Assembly (NCBI RefSeq): GCF_030730945.1
Contig: NZ_JAVAMS010000002.1
Location: 1,116,001-1,180,000, forward strand
Direction: 5' to 3'
DNA from: Aurantiacibacter poecillastricola
GTDB lineage: Bacteria; Pseudomonadota; Alphaproteobacteria; Sphingomonadales; Sphingomonadaceae
Length of the DNA stretch: 64,000 nt
The translations under genes were made by a program, and so were the position numbers. Under the pieces are notes generated by a model that saw only the letters and a program-made list of their open reading frames with translations, did no database searches and was not told the DNA's origin. Position 1 is the first letter of the stretch. Each line of letters starts with the position of its first letter. Of this stretch, positions 18,269 through 25,927 are shown piece after piece.

Positions 18269-20377
18269 GTGATTGGCGGTCGCATCGATGCGTATGAAGT
18301 GGCCGGTGCGGCGGACCTAATCGATGGCGAGGAACTGAGCGAATTCGAGCATGGTGACGTCAACCGTGTCCTGCGCCAGGTGCCGGGGGTCAACATTCAG
18401 GAAGAGGACAGTTTCGGGCTATTCCCGAATATTGGCTTGCGCGGCGCGCCGGTCGAACGGTCGAGCAACATCACCTTGATGGAAGATGGCGTTCTTATTG
18501 CCCCTGCCCCCTACGCCGCTCCGGCCGCGTATTACTTCCCTGCGATCGGTCGAATGGATGCAGTCGAAGTGATCAAGGGCGCGGGCTCGGTACGCTATGG
18601 TCCTCGCACGATCGGCGGGGCCATCAATTTCCGATCGACTCCGATACCGACCGAGAGCCTTGCTGGCGAAGCCTCCGGACAGCTTGGTTCTCGCGGCTAT
18701 TATCAAGGTCATGGCTGGATTGGCGCTAGCGCCGGCAATTTCGGGGCGCTGGTGGAAAGCTATCAGCAAGGCAGTGACGGGTTCAAGACGATAGATGGGC
18801 TTCCCGGCGCTGAGACCGGTTTTCAACGTCAGGACTATCGCGCCCGCTTCGCCGTCCACACCAGCCCAGATTCGCCGGTCGATGCGCGCCTCGAGTTCGC
18901 CTATGGTCGATCAGAACTTGAGGCGAACGAAACCTATTTGGGCCTCGCCGACGCGGATTTCGCGAGCGATCCGTACCGGCGCTATTCGGCCAGCCAACGC
19001 GACGTTTTCACGGGCGAGCACGATCAATATCGGCTCACCGGCACCCTCCGGTTGCCCGACGACACGCAGTTCGCGGTTACCCTATATCGCAACGATTTCA
19101 CACGAAGTTGGTCGAAGCTACAGGACATCGATTTCGATGGTGATGGCAGCTTTGATGCCATCCAACCCGTTTTCGATGCTCCCTCCTCAAACGAGAGAGG
19201 CCTCGCAATCCTGCGAGGCGCAGAGTGCGCTGAAGGTGCCCTTCGCATTCGCAACAACAACCGCGTCTATCGGAGCGAAGGCGTCCAGCTTTCGTTCGAA
19301 AGACCTTTCGAGACCGGCGAGGTCAGGCACAACCTGGCTGCGTCGCTCCGGTATCACGAGGATGAAGAAGACCGGTTGCAGAATGAGGAATTCTATACGC
19401 AAACGGATGGAGATCTCGTTTTCGTCCGGCAGACGGCTCCGGGCGCTCAAGCCAATCGCGAGGCGAAGGCGAAGGCGATCGCTTTCTATCTGGAGGACCG
19501 GATCGAGATCGGCGGGCTTACTCTGACACCCGGCATTCGGTACGAAGGCATCGACCTTACCCGACTGGACTATGATCGAGCCGACCCCGCTCGTCTCGAT
19601 GGACCTTCGCGCATACGTAAGACCAACATTGACGAATGGCTTCCCGCACTCGGTGCAACCTATGCACTGGGAGACGTGCTGTTGATTGCAGGCGCTTCGC
19701 GCGGTTTTTCTCCCCCCGGGCCAGGAAATCCGGAGGCGCGAGCCGAGAAAAGCTGGAACTATGAATTTGGTGGGCGTTTTCGGAATGGCGCCATTCAAGC
19801 TTCCGCGATTGCGTTTTATTCCGACTATTCCAATCTGCTCGGAAACTGCACACAATCCGTGGGGTGTAGCGTCGGGGATATTGGCGACCAGTTCAATGCT
19901 GGGGCCGTCTCCGTAAAGGGGTTGGAGCTGGCAGCTTCGACGGAGCATCAAGTGGGTAGGGAAATTTCAATTCCCTTCTCGGTGGTTTACACGCTCACCG
20001 ACGCGCAATTCGAAAGCAGTTTCGAGAGTGCGTTCTTCGGTTCCGTGTCCCAGGGCGACGCACTCCCCTACATCGCTCGCCACCAATTCTATGCCGAAAC
20101 GGGGCTCGCATTTGGACCGGCATCCTTGCTCGTGAGCGCCAATTACACATCGCAAGTACGCACCGAAGCAGGTAGCGGGGATATTTCGCCCGATGAGCGT
20201 ATTGACGAAAGGATTGTCTTTGATCTCGCCGGCCGGTTTGCGCTGACGGAAGGTCTCTCTTTGTGTGCCAGAGTGGATAATCTGTTCGACAATGCTTATG
20301 CTGTAGCGCGTCGGCCTTCGGGTTTGAGACCGGGGGCTCCCCGGCGCTTCGTAGCAGGCGCTAGCGTGCGCTTCTGA
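18269..20377 (+). CDS. TonB-dependent receptor, 5' end probably frameshifted
   Basis: The reading frame encodes a TonB-dependent outer-membrane receptor: a plug domain (GADLIDGEEL; LRQVPGVNIQ; NIGLRG; DAVEVIKGAGSVRYGP) and a 22-strand barrel ending in the aromatic-terminated RRFVAGASVRF. It resembles FecA/ZnuD-like receptors. The first start in frame is a GTG at 18269, which gives no signal peptide. The same frame upstream encodes a convincing export signal (SLIAIALAAPAYA, about 18161-18199) yet has no start codon before a stop at 18110. An ATG at 18121 lies in a different frame. A single-base indel around 18121-18155 is the simplest explanation. The metal context suggests uptake of a metal or metal chelate. 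Confidence 0.75.
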   Translation: MIGGRIDAYEVAGAADLIDGEELSEFEHGDVNRVLRQVPGVNIQEEDSFGLFPNIGLRGAPVERSSNITLMEDGVLIAPAPYAAPAAYYFPAIGRMDAVEVIKGAGSVRYGPRTIGGAINFRSTPIPTESLAGEASGQLGSRGYYQGHGWIGASAGNFGALVESYQQGSDGFKTIDGLPGAETGFQRQDYRARFAVHTSPDSPVDARLEFAYGRSELEANETYLGLADADFASDPYRRYSASQRDVFTGEHDQYRLTGTLRLPDDTQFAVTLYRNDFTRSWSKLQDIDFDGDGSFDAIQPVFDAPSSNERGLAILRGAECAEGALRIRNNNRVYRSEGVQLSFERPFETGEVRHNLAASLRYHEDEEDRLQNEEFYTQTDGDLVFVRQTAPGAQANREAKAKAIAFYLEDRIEIGGLTLTPGIRYEGIDLTRLDYDRADPARLDGPSRIRKTNIDEWLPALGATYALGDVLLIAGASRGFSPPGPGNPEARAEKSWNYEFGGRFRNGAIQASAIAFYSDYSNLLGNCTQSVGCSVGDIGDQFNAGAVSVKGLELAASTEHQVGREISIPFSVVYTLTDAQFESSFESAFFGSVSQGDALPYIARHQFYAETGLAFGPASLLVSANYTSQVRTEAGSGDISPDERIDERIVFDLAGRFALTEGLSLCARVDNLFDNAYAVARRPSGLRPGAPRRFVAGASVRF

Positions 20378-20572
20378 GTATCTACGCCGGCCGATGATCG
20401 CGCAATCTTGTAGGAGGCGGGAGCGCCAGTGAGCATTTCCGCCCCACTAAATGCAGGTGAGGTCGAGACTCACGCAATCGATTGCGTCGACATTCGACGT
20501 GCCGCAGGCCACACACCCGCCAAAATATGAGGACGGCGGACACCTCCCCTCACGACAAATAGGATTATGCAC

Positions 20573-21231
20573 ATGACCCTCTCCATTGGCTCGACAGCCC
20601 CCGATTTCACAGCGGAAACGACCCAAGGCACCATCACCTTCCATGATTGGATGGGCGACAATTGGGCTATCCTGTTTTCTCATCCAAAGGCATTTACCCC
20701 GGTTTGTACGACCGAGCTGGGTTACATGGCCGGTCTCGGCGAGGAATTTGCCAAACGCGACACCAAGATTCTCGGCCTGTCGGTCGACAGCAGCCAAGAC
20801 AATCGCGACTGGCTACCCGATATCGAGGCGCGGTCAGCGGCAATAAAGTCGATTACCCGGTGGTCGGCGACAGCGACCTGAAGGTGGCCAAACTCTACAA
20901 TATGTTGCCCGCCGAGGAGACTGGCAGTGCGGAGCAAAGAACCGCAGCCGACAATGCTACCGTTCGCGCCGTCTATATCGTTGGCCCGGACAAAAAAATC
21001 CGTGCGATGCTACTTTATCCGATGAGCAGCGGACGCAATTTCGAAGAAGTGCTTCGATTGCTCGATTCAGTCCAGCTCACCGAAAGTAAAGGCGTGGCAA
21101 CCCCGGTCAATTGGCAGAGTGGGGATGACGTCATCATTCCACCGTCTGTTTCCGATAAAGAAGCGAAAGCGCGCTTCCCGCAAGGTTTCACAACGCTGCG
21201 CCCCTATCTGCGCACGGTTAAAATCGACTGA
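20573..21231 (+). pseudogene. 1-Cys peroxiredoxin (Prx6-type), frameshifted
   Basis: From the ATG at 20573 (AGGA 8 nt upstream) the product reads as an AhpC/TSA-type peroxiredoxin with the peroxidatic Cys in FTPVCTTELG (about residue 46), up to DIEA near 20832. The homology then continues in another frame as SGNKVDYPVVGDSDL and runs through the Prx6-type C-terminus (VNWQSGDDVIIPP) to the stop at 21231. The break is at about 20832-20840. Intact, it would reduce peroxides with one catalytic cysteine. As given, translation would end at 20881 and lack the C-terminal half. It is either a true inactivating mutation or a sequence error. Confidence 0.8.
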
Positions 21232-21329
21232 CCAGCGCAAGCGGATGTGGTGTATTTGGGCTCGAACTCAACAGGGGAACCCGCATGAAGCTAGACAAAA
21301 GCAGTCACGCAACTGCGGCTTCCGCCGCA

Positions 21330-21973
21330 TTACGATTTGGCACCGACGAATTCGTAAGCGCATCCTGCCAGAAACTCGCGGAAATGGAGTTCGTTCAGCT
21401 CTCGGCGGGCTGGTAGCCACGGGCGGAATTCTTCGTATCGCGCGAGACGCCGAACGGTTTCGTAGCGAATATTCCGATTTCAATCAGCCATCGCGGCCAG
21501 CGCTCGGGGTGTTTCAGGCCAAGCAGGGCCATCCGGCCACCCGTCGGGAGAGCAGCCGAGGCGCGCTCGATGAGCCCAGCGTAATCAGGTGGCATTTCCA
21601 GTCCAAAGGTGCTGATGACTGCGCGGGTCTCGCTCGGAAAGCGGAAGGCGGCTACGTCTGACTGCACAAATTCGACATTGCTTGCTCGCAGGCGCTTCGC
21701 TCGTCGACGGGCTTGGTCGAGCATGCCTTGCGAAAGATCAACCAGCGTCACCTTGCCGCTTGGTCCTACGCTCTCAAGCAGAAACGCGAGGTTTGCGCCG
21801 GTGCCAGCACACAGATCGACCACATGGTCGCCGGCCTTGAGTTCAAGCCGGTCAACCAGATCGCGTCGCCAACGACCAAGACCGGCCCACCGAAACCCCG
21901 ACACCAATCGGTCATAGATTCCCGCGTTCTTGTCGTAGAGGCGTTCAACCTGTTCATTGGATAGAATTGCCAT
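21330..21973 (-). pseudogene. class I SAM-dependent methyltransferase, 3' frameshift
   Basis: The minus-strand product from the ATG at 21973 has the Rossmann SAM motif VVDLCAGTGANLAFL and the following acidic motif VTLVDLS, resembling UbiE/ArsM-like small methyltransferases. The family pattern is normal to FGVSRD. The annotated frame then ends as TKNSARGYQPAES at 21395. In a neighbouring frame the expected continuation EEFRPWLPARRELNELHFRE is present and runs to a TAA at 21330. One base appears to be missing near 21436-21439 (Asp-Tyr-Glu-Glu expected). The gene follows DUF3703 with an 8-nt gap in a MerR-controlled unit; its substrate is unknown. Confidence 0.75.
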
Positions 21974-21981
21974 GGCGCGTG

Positions 21982-22344
21982 CTAACGAGCCTCGTCCGAA
22001 GAGATCGTAAGGATCTCCGCGAGGTCGTCCGGGTAAGGCATTGGCGCGAATGCGCTCACGTTTGCGCGTCCGGTATTCCCCCAGGGGAGCCGTCCGGTGA
22101 GATTGCCAAGAGGGGCGAGCGCAAGACGCATGACCTGCCCCAGAATTTCCCGGCCATCGCGGGTTTCAACCGCATAGCCCAGCATCGCCATATGCGAGCG
22201 AAGATGCGGCCCGAAGAAGCCTTGGCCCAGAATGTGTTCCCGCTCGAGCGCGGTCCACGCCAAAGCCCGGTTACCAGACTGCCTGGCGGCACGGAAAACG
22301 CGCCGCTCAGCTTCGATAAGTTCGACAATGTCCTTCTTCGCCAC
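21982..22344 (-). CDS. DUF3703-family protein
   Basis: The 120-residue soluble protein is His- and aromatic-rich (EREHILGQGFFGPHLRSHMAMLGYA). I recognise it as the DUF3703 family, commonly found beside MerR regulators and metal-resistance genes. Its biochemical role is unknown. It is the first gene behind the MerR-type promoter at 22380-22410 on the minus strand and is followed by the methyltransferase. The conserved histidines make metal binding plausible. Confidence 0.72.
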   Translation of the reverse strand: MAKKDIVELIEAERRVFRAARQSGNRALAWTALEREHILGQGFFGPHLRSHMAMLGYAVETRDGREILGQVMRLALAPLGNLTGRLPWGNTGRANVSAFAPMPYPDDLAEILTISSDEAR

Positions 22345-22379
22345 AGGATTTCACCGTTCTGCTTGCATCTTCGAATCGC

Positions 22380-22410
22380 CTTATGCACCTTGTAGTGGCT
22401 ACAAGGTCAA
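22380..22410 (-). promoter_or_regulatory. MerR-type promoter and operator, 19-bp spacer
   Basis: On the minus strand TTGACC (22410-22405) and CATAAG (22385-22380) are 19 bp apart. They embrace the perfect dyad ACCTTGTAG-TGG-CTACAAGGT (22387-22407). This matches promoters activated by ZntR/CadR-like MerR proteins. It drives DUF3703 and the methyltransferase, with a leader of about 30 nt. The regulator gene starts at 22427 on the other strand, so the same site can also control its own expression. Confidence 0.8.
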
Positions 22411-22426
22411 GCATTGCGAGAACTCC

Positions 22427-22813
22427 ATGAAGATTGGTGCCCTGGCGCGGAAGACCGGCACGACCGCCGAAACGATCCGCTACTACGAACGTACGGGATT
22501 GCTGGAGGAACCACCACGGACCGCCGGCAACTACCGGGACTATGGCCCGACCGAATTGGCCAGATTGCGGTTTATCCGCCGCGCACGCGACCTTGGCTTC
22601 ACCATGGCGGAGGTGCGCCAATTGCTTTCTTTGTCGGATGATCCATCGCAATCGTGCGAAGCCGTGGACTCTATTGCCAGCCTCCACCTACGCGAAGTGG
22701 ATCGGAAGCTTGGTGACTTGCGAAAACTGCGAACCGAACTGCGCCACATGGTCGACGACTGCCAGCACGGAGCGGTTGGCGAATGCCGGATAATCGAAGT
22801 GCTTGCCGGCTAG
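22427..22813 (+). CDS. MerR-family metal-responsive regulator
   Basis: The 128-residue MerR protein has a winged helix (MKIGALARKTG; IRYYERTGLL) and cysteines at positions 77, 112 and 120, the same arrangement as the regulator at 3062-3457. This makes Zn, Cd, Pb or a similar soft metal the likely effector. The open frame extends upstream to 22232, but the ATG at 22427 gives the standard family start and lies just outside the operator dyad. It should control the divergent DUF3703-methyltransferase unit. Confidence 0.9.
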   Translation: MKIGALARKTGTTAETIRYYERTGLLEEPPRTAGNYRDYGPTELARLRFIRRARDLGFTMAEVRQLLSLSDDPSQSCEAVDSIASLHLREVDRKLGDLRKLRTELRHMVDDCQHGAVGECRIIEVLAG

Positions 22814-22859
22814 CGGGAAGCGCGCGTTTATTCGAGCGGTGACGGGACGCAAACCATGA

Positions 22860-23150
22860 TCATCTCGAAATTCGGGGCGTGTTCTGACATATCTCGTCGG
22901 TGCGTTCGACAACAGAACCGATCCAGTCATCGATCTCGGCTTCGACCCATACCGTGCAACGGGGACCGAGCGAACGCGACTTTGGAAAACGGCCTTCGCG
23001 CATCCGCTGATAGATTGCCGTTCGGCGCAGGCCCACGCGCGCCATGACCTCGGGAAGACGAATGAGCCGGTCTGGCGGTGGCTCGACAGGAACGGCTTCC
23101 GCGTCCGTTTCGAGACCAGTCGTCATTTCAGAGAGCGAAGCTTTGTTCAT
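22860..23150 (-). CDS. AlpA/excisionase-like HTH regulator
   Basis: The 96-residue protein contains the AlpA pattern RLIRLPEVMARVGLRRTAIYQRMREGRFP (residues about 28-57), a MerR-like winged helix typical of small regulators and excisionases of mobile elements. It overlaps the upstream XRE-like gene by 23 nt. Its position at the boundary between the metal island and the transfer region suits an element-borne regulator of excision or transfer. The partner integrase was not found in this window. Confidence 0.82.
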   Translation of the reverse strand: MNKASLSEMTTGLETDAEAVPVEPPPDRLIRLPEVMARVGLRRTAIYQRMREGRFPKSRSLGPRCTVWVEAEIDDWIGSVVERTDEICQNTPRISR

Positions 23151-23589
23151 CCTGCCGCTCCAGTTGCGCGAGGTGATCCGACAGGAGACCGGCGGTGCGG
23201 TGCGCGGTCCCCTTTGCCCAGCGCGGTCTCACATCGAGCAGCCTTTCGCCCAGCGCTTGATCCAAAGCAGACGGCAACTCGCTTATGAAGGTTTCAAGAA
23301 ATTCCAGCACGCCGCTATTCTGCCAATCCTTGCTACGCCGCGAGTACCCCGCGAGTGCCAGCATCAGGGAGGTGCGCGGCGCGTGTCCGCTCGCGTCAAG
23401 GATGGCCAGCGCCTCTGGCAGTGTGGCTGACCTTGTCCCGGCGAGGATGCGTCGGAGCGCGTCCTTGTTGATATTCGTCTGTGCGGCAATCGTCCGCCGG
23501 GACTTGCCACTTTCGTCCACGGCATGGTCGAGGAAAGCGGCGACTCCTCGCGATAGTTCTTCCCATTTGTCGTTTGTGTTTCGCGCCAT
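23128..23589 (-). CDS. XRE-like helix-turn-helix regulator, putative
   Basis: The 153-residue protein has an N-terminal helix-turn-helix-like stretch (SRRTIAAQTNINKDALRRILAG, about residues 30-51, in two pieces SRRTIAAQTN and INKDALRRILAG). A short alpha-helical C-terminus ends in a Gln/Glu-rich tail. I infer a DNA-binding repressor of the element. Its promoter region carries a GAAC-N7-GAAC box and two TAGGAAA words, which also recur upstream of the transfer operon. The target sites are not proven. Confidence 0.6.
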   Translation of the reverse strand: MARNTNDKWEELSRGVAAFLDHAVDESGKSRRTIAAQTNINKDALRRILAGTRSATLPEALAILDASGHAPRTSLMLALAGYSRRSKDWQNSGVLEFLETFISELPSALDQALGERLLDVRPRWAKGTAHRTAGLLSDHLAQLERQDEQSFAL

Positions 23590-23663
23590 TGTTCCTGCTT
23601 CCGGTGATCTTCAGCGAATCACCAACAGGCTAGGCGACGCGTCAAACTGTAGGAAAGGAAAAA

Positions 23664-23678
23664 GAACAAATAAGGAAC
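23664..23678. promoter_or_regulatory. GAAC-N7-GAAC box (LexA-type, Alphaproteobacteria)
   Basis: GAACAAATAAGGAAC is an exact GAAC-N7-GAAC direct repeat, the LexA box form known from Alphaproteobacteria. It lies 75 nt upstream of the XRE-like gene start at 23589. It may be bound by host LexA or by the element's own S24-family regulator. Confidence 0.6.
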
Positions 23679-23865
23679 ACGTAGGAAACTGGCTCATCGT
23701 CACACGATTTGATTCGCGCAGATTCCGGTCCCTCGATCTCAGACTTCGGTATGGGTGGCGCAATGATCGGTATTCTTGGCCGCAATGTCTGCACCGGTCG
23801 CGCAAAGCCTGGTCAGATTGCCCAGAATCGACGATTTCTCTTGGTCGGAATGCCGCGTGCGGCAG

Positions 23866-23886
23866 TTTCCGTTTTCCTACACCCCG
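23866..23886 (+). repeat. 21-bp element upstream of pilin gene, copy 1
   Basis: The 21 bases with core GTTTTCCTACACCCCG are identical to 57595-57575 on the minus strand. Copy 1 ends 66 nt before the pilin ATG at 23953; copy 2 ends 72 nt before the first gene of the traD-traI operon. Same orientation and near-equal spacing to the first gene suggest a shared promoter or activator site that co-ordinates pilus and relaxosome genes. Confidence 0.75.
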
Positions 23887-23903
23887 CCTTCCAATCGAGG
23901 AAA

Positions 23904-23918
23904 GAACATACAGCGAAC
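23904..23918. promoter_or_regulatory. GAAC-N7-GAAC box before the transfer operon
   Basis: GAACATACAGCGAAC lies 17 nt after the 21-bp element and 34 nt before the pilin start at 23953. An operator at this place would overlap or follow the promoter, fitting repression that is relieved when a LexA/S24-type protein is cleaved. Confidence 0.6.
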
Positions 23919-23952
23919 GCATCGCTGCCAATGTTCGAAACGGAGTTCCTCG

Positions 23953-24279
23953 ATGACCAAGGCAATCACCCTTCCCCGCCAATCCGTCAAAGGCATTCGT
24001 GCCCGCGACTATATTCTTCCGGCCGCGATTGCGCTCGCCTGCGCCGGTGCCGCCTATGCCGGTGCCGACACGACCTTTGATCCGGCGCTGCAGAAGTTCA
24101 CTGACTTCCTCGAAGGTTCGGGCGGCAAGATCATCACCGTCCTCAGCCTTGCCGGCGGTTTGATCGCGCTCGCCTCGGGCCGCTTCGCCCTTGGGCAGGT
24201 CGCGGTCCCGGTCGGTGTCGGAATTGGCGTCGGCACAGGCGTGCCGATCGTCACCTCGGTCGTGACCGCAACCATTTGA
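23953..24279 (+). CDS. traA: F-type pilin precursor (TraA-like)
   Basis: The 108-residue product has a long basic N-terminal leader, a hydrophobic segment ending AYAGAD (likely signal-peptidase cleavage near residue 37), and a mature part of about 70 residues. The mature part has two hydrophobic helices separated by a short basic loop (RFALGQ). This is the build of VirB2/TraA conjugative pilins. It is the first gene of the transfer operon, directly before traL, as in F. The ATG at 23953 is chosen because the longer frame upstream runs through the control region. Confidence 0.82.
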   Translation: MTKAITLPRQSVKGIRARDYILPAAIALACAGAAYAGADTTFDPALQKFTDFLEGSGGKIITVLSLAGGLIALASGRFALGQVAVPVGVGIGVGTGVPIVTSVVTATI

Positions 24280-24305
24280 TCGCGGTCTAACGACGGGAGG
24301 GCGGC

Positions 24306-24593
24306 ATGGCCGACAGATACCTCGTTCCACGGCGGCTCGACGACCCGGAGGTCATCGGCTTCTGGACCATCGACGAGTTTGCGGGGCTGCTCGTCCCGTT
24401 CGCGTGGGGCATCCTTTCGCAGCACATCATCATCGGCACCGGCCTATCGGTCATGACCTGGTTCGCCCTTCGAAAGGCGAAGGCATCAGGCGCAGGGTCG
24501 AAACTGGTCCATGCTGCCTACTGGTATCTGCCGGGGAGCTTCCTCGGGCTGAAAGCCACGCCGCCCTCCCACTGCCGCCTGCTCGCAGGCTGA
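24306..24593 (+). CDS. traL: conjugative transfer protein TraL
   Basis: The 95-residue protein has the TraL pattern: a short N-terminal RYLVPRRLDDPEVIGFWTID followed by a membrane region (about residues 25-55) and a basic C-terminus. TraL is a small inner-membrane part of F-type secretion systems, corresponding to VirB3, needed for pilus assembly. It follows the pilin gene by 26 nt. The start is preceded by GGGAGGGCGGC. Confidence 0.88.
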   Translation: MADRYLVPRRLDDPEVIGFWTIDEFAGLLVPFAWGILSQHIIIGTGLSVMTWFALRKAKASGAGSKLVHAAYWYLPGSFLGLKATPPSHCRLLAG

Positions 24594-24605
24594 GGGAGGA
24601 CCCAA

Positions 24606-25175
24606 GTGAAACACGAATTCGCCTATGAGGAAGCGCAGCGTCACCTCAAACAGCGCAACCGCTTCGCCGCGCTGTCAGCCGTGCTGGGCCTTACCAGCCT
24701 GCTGGCGGTCGGCGCGGCGGCGACGCGCGAGGAAAGCGTCATTTTGGTGCCTGTCACGACCGAGCGCCTGACGCTCGGGAGCGGCGGTACCGATGCGCAC
24801 TACCTCGAACTCGTAACCCGCGACACCGCGCTCATGCTGCTCAATCGCGCACCCGAGAGCCTCGACTACTGGATGGAACAGGTCCTCAAGGTGGCAGATC
24901 CGTCAGCGCACGGGAGCCTCAAGGCCGAGCTCGTCAAGATCGTCGACGAGCAGCGCGGTTCGGACATCAGCCAGGCCTTCGTCATCTCGCGGATGGAGGT
25001 CGACGCGCAGGCGCTCACCGCTGTCGTCACCGGCACGCTCAAGACCTTCGTCGGTGCGCAGGTGATCGCAAGCCAAGAGCGCAGCTTCGAATTCAGCTGG
25101 AACCGCCGCGGCCTCAGTCTCGGCCTCACCGGCTTCCGCCAGCTCCCAACCGAAAACGAGGAGGAGAACCCATGA
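24606..25175 (+). CDS. traE: conjugative transfer protein TraE
   Basis: The 189-residue protein is TraE (VirB8-like): a cytoplasmic N-terminus, one membrane helix (about residues 22-40), and a periplasmic domain. The ends of the domain read PVTTERLTLGSGG and FEFSWNRRGLSLGLTGFRQLP. It is part of the inner-membrane core of the F-type channel. The start is a GTG at 24606 with GAGGGAGGA about 8 nt upstream; no ATG fits as well. It overlaps traK by 4 nt. Confidence 0.9.
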   Translation: MKHEFAYEEAQRHLKQRNRFAALSAVLGLTSLLAVGAAATREESVILVPVTTERLTLGSGGTDAHYLELVTRDTALMLLNRAPESLDYWMEQVLKVADPSAHGSLKAELVKIVDEQRGSDISQAFVISRMEVDAQALTAVVTGTLKTFVGAQVIASQERSFEFSWNRRGLSLGLTGFRQLPTENEEENP

Positions 25176-25927
25176 CACTCCTATCCCGCCCCTTCCCCGC
25201 CGCGCTGACCAGCGTTGCGCTGGCAATCGCCACGGCCGCCTACGCTTCACCGGCACATGCCGACCAGTTCGTCGAGGCCGCTGATGGCGCCGCGATCGAC
25301 TGCGTGCTCGCGCGCGGCGCGCTGACCCGTATCGCCCTCATCGAGGACGGTTTCGCCAATGTCTCGAAGATGGCGAGCGGTTTTCCCTACAACGATTTCG
25401 AGGTGACCCACGAGCCGGTGCGCGGCGACATCTATGTCTCGGTGCCGCTGCAATATGCGAGCGCCAGGGTCAGCTTCTTCGCGACGAGCAGCGCGGGCTA
25501 TGTCTACAAGTTCACCTGCCGCGTCGAAGGCGAGGAAGCGAGCCAGCTCTTCGTCACCAATCCCGCGCTCGCCAAATCCCAGGCGAGTGAATGGGAAGGC
25601 GCAGCAGTGACGCGCGACGAGGCCGCGATCCGGCTGATCGAAGCGATGGCCAGCGATGGGGTCCTGCCGGGCTTCCGCGCCCGTGCCGAACTTTCGCGAC
25701 CACGCCACACCGACAGCCTCGAAGTGCAGCAGGTCGCGGAATACGAAGGCGCCGAACTGATCGGCCAAGCCTTTACTCTACGCAATCTTGGCTCGGCGCC
25801 CGTCGACCTTGCCGGTGAGCGCGAGGCGCCGGCCGGGGCGCTGGCCTTTGCCTATGGCCGCGACAGCCTTCAGCCTGGCGAGAGCACTCAGGCCTTCCTT
25901 GTCTTTACCAAGGGAGGGCTCGAGTAA
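25172..25927 (+). CDS. traK: conjugative transfer protein TraK
   Basis: The 251-residue secreted protein has a signal peptide (ASPAHA, cut near residue 30) and a TraK/VirB9-like beta-rich domain. TraK forms the outer ring of the F-type core complex with TraV and TraB. GAGGAGAACC precedes the ATG at 25172, and the stop overlaps the traB start (TAATG). Confidence 0.88.
   Translation: MTLLSRPFPAALTSVALAIATAAYASPAHADQFVEAADGAAIDCVLARGALTRIALIEDGFANVSKMASGFPYNDFEVTHEPVRGDIYVSVPLQYASARVSFFATSSAGYVYKFTCRVEGEEASQLFVTNPALAKSQASEWEGAAVTRDEAAIRLIEAMASDGVLPGFRARAELSRPRHTDSLEVQQVAEYEGAELIGQAFTLRNLGSAPVDLAGEREAPAGALAFAYGRDSLQPGESTQAFLVFTKGGLE

Larger units (their letters stand above)
23590..23952. promoter_or_regulatory. 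control region between XRE-like gene and pilin gene
   Basis: This 363-base gap holds no gene on either strand. It separates the minus-strand regulators from the long plus-strand transfer operon and concentrates repeated sites. There are two GAAC-N7-GAAC boxes (23664-23678 and 23904-23918), three TAGGAAA/TTTCCTA words (23650-23656, 23682-23688, 23873-23879), and a 21-bp element (23866-23886) repeated upstream of the traD-traI operon. It is the best candidate for the main transfer promoter. Confidence 0.7.

Noticed and set aside
20429..20530. 33-codon frame starting GTG after AGGAGG, before the peroxiredoxin
   Set aside because: Good ribosome-binding site but very short, no similarity, and spacing of 11 nt is long; not enough to call a gene.
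21285..21416. 43-codon plus-strand frame with AGGGGAA upstream
   Set aside because: It lies antisense to the 3' end of the frameshifted methyltransferase, whose protein pattern is clear; likely coincidence.
23611..24330. 239-residue minus-strand frame across the pilin promoter
   Set aside because: Covers the pilin gene and control region in antisense, is Arg/Gly-rich and without domain; the pilin-traL reading explains the DNA better.
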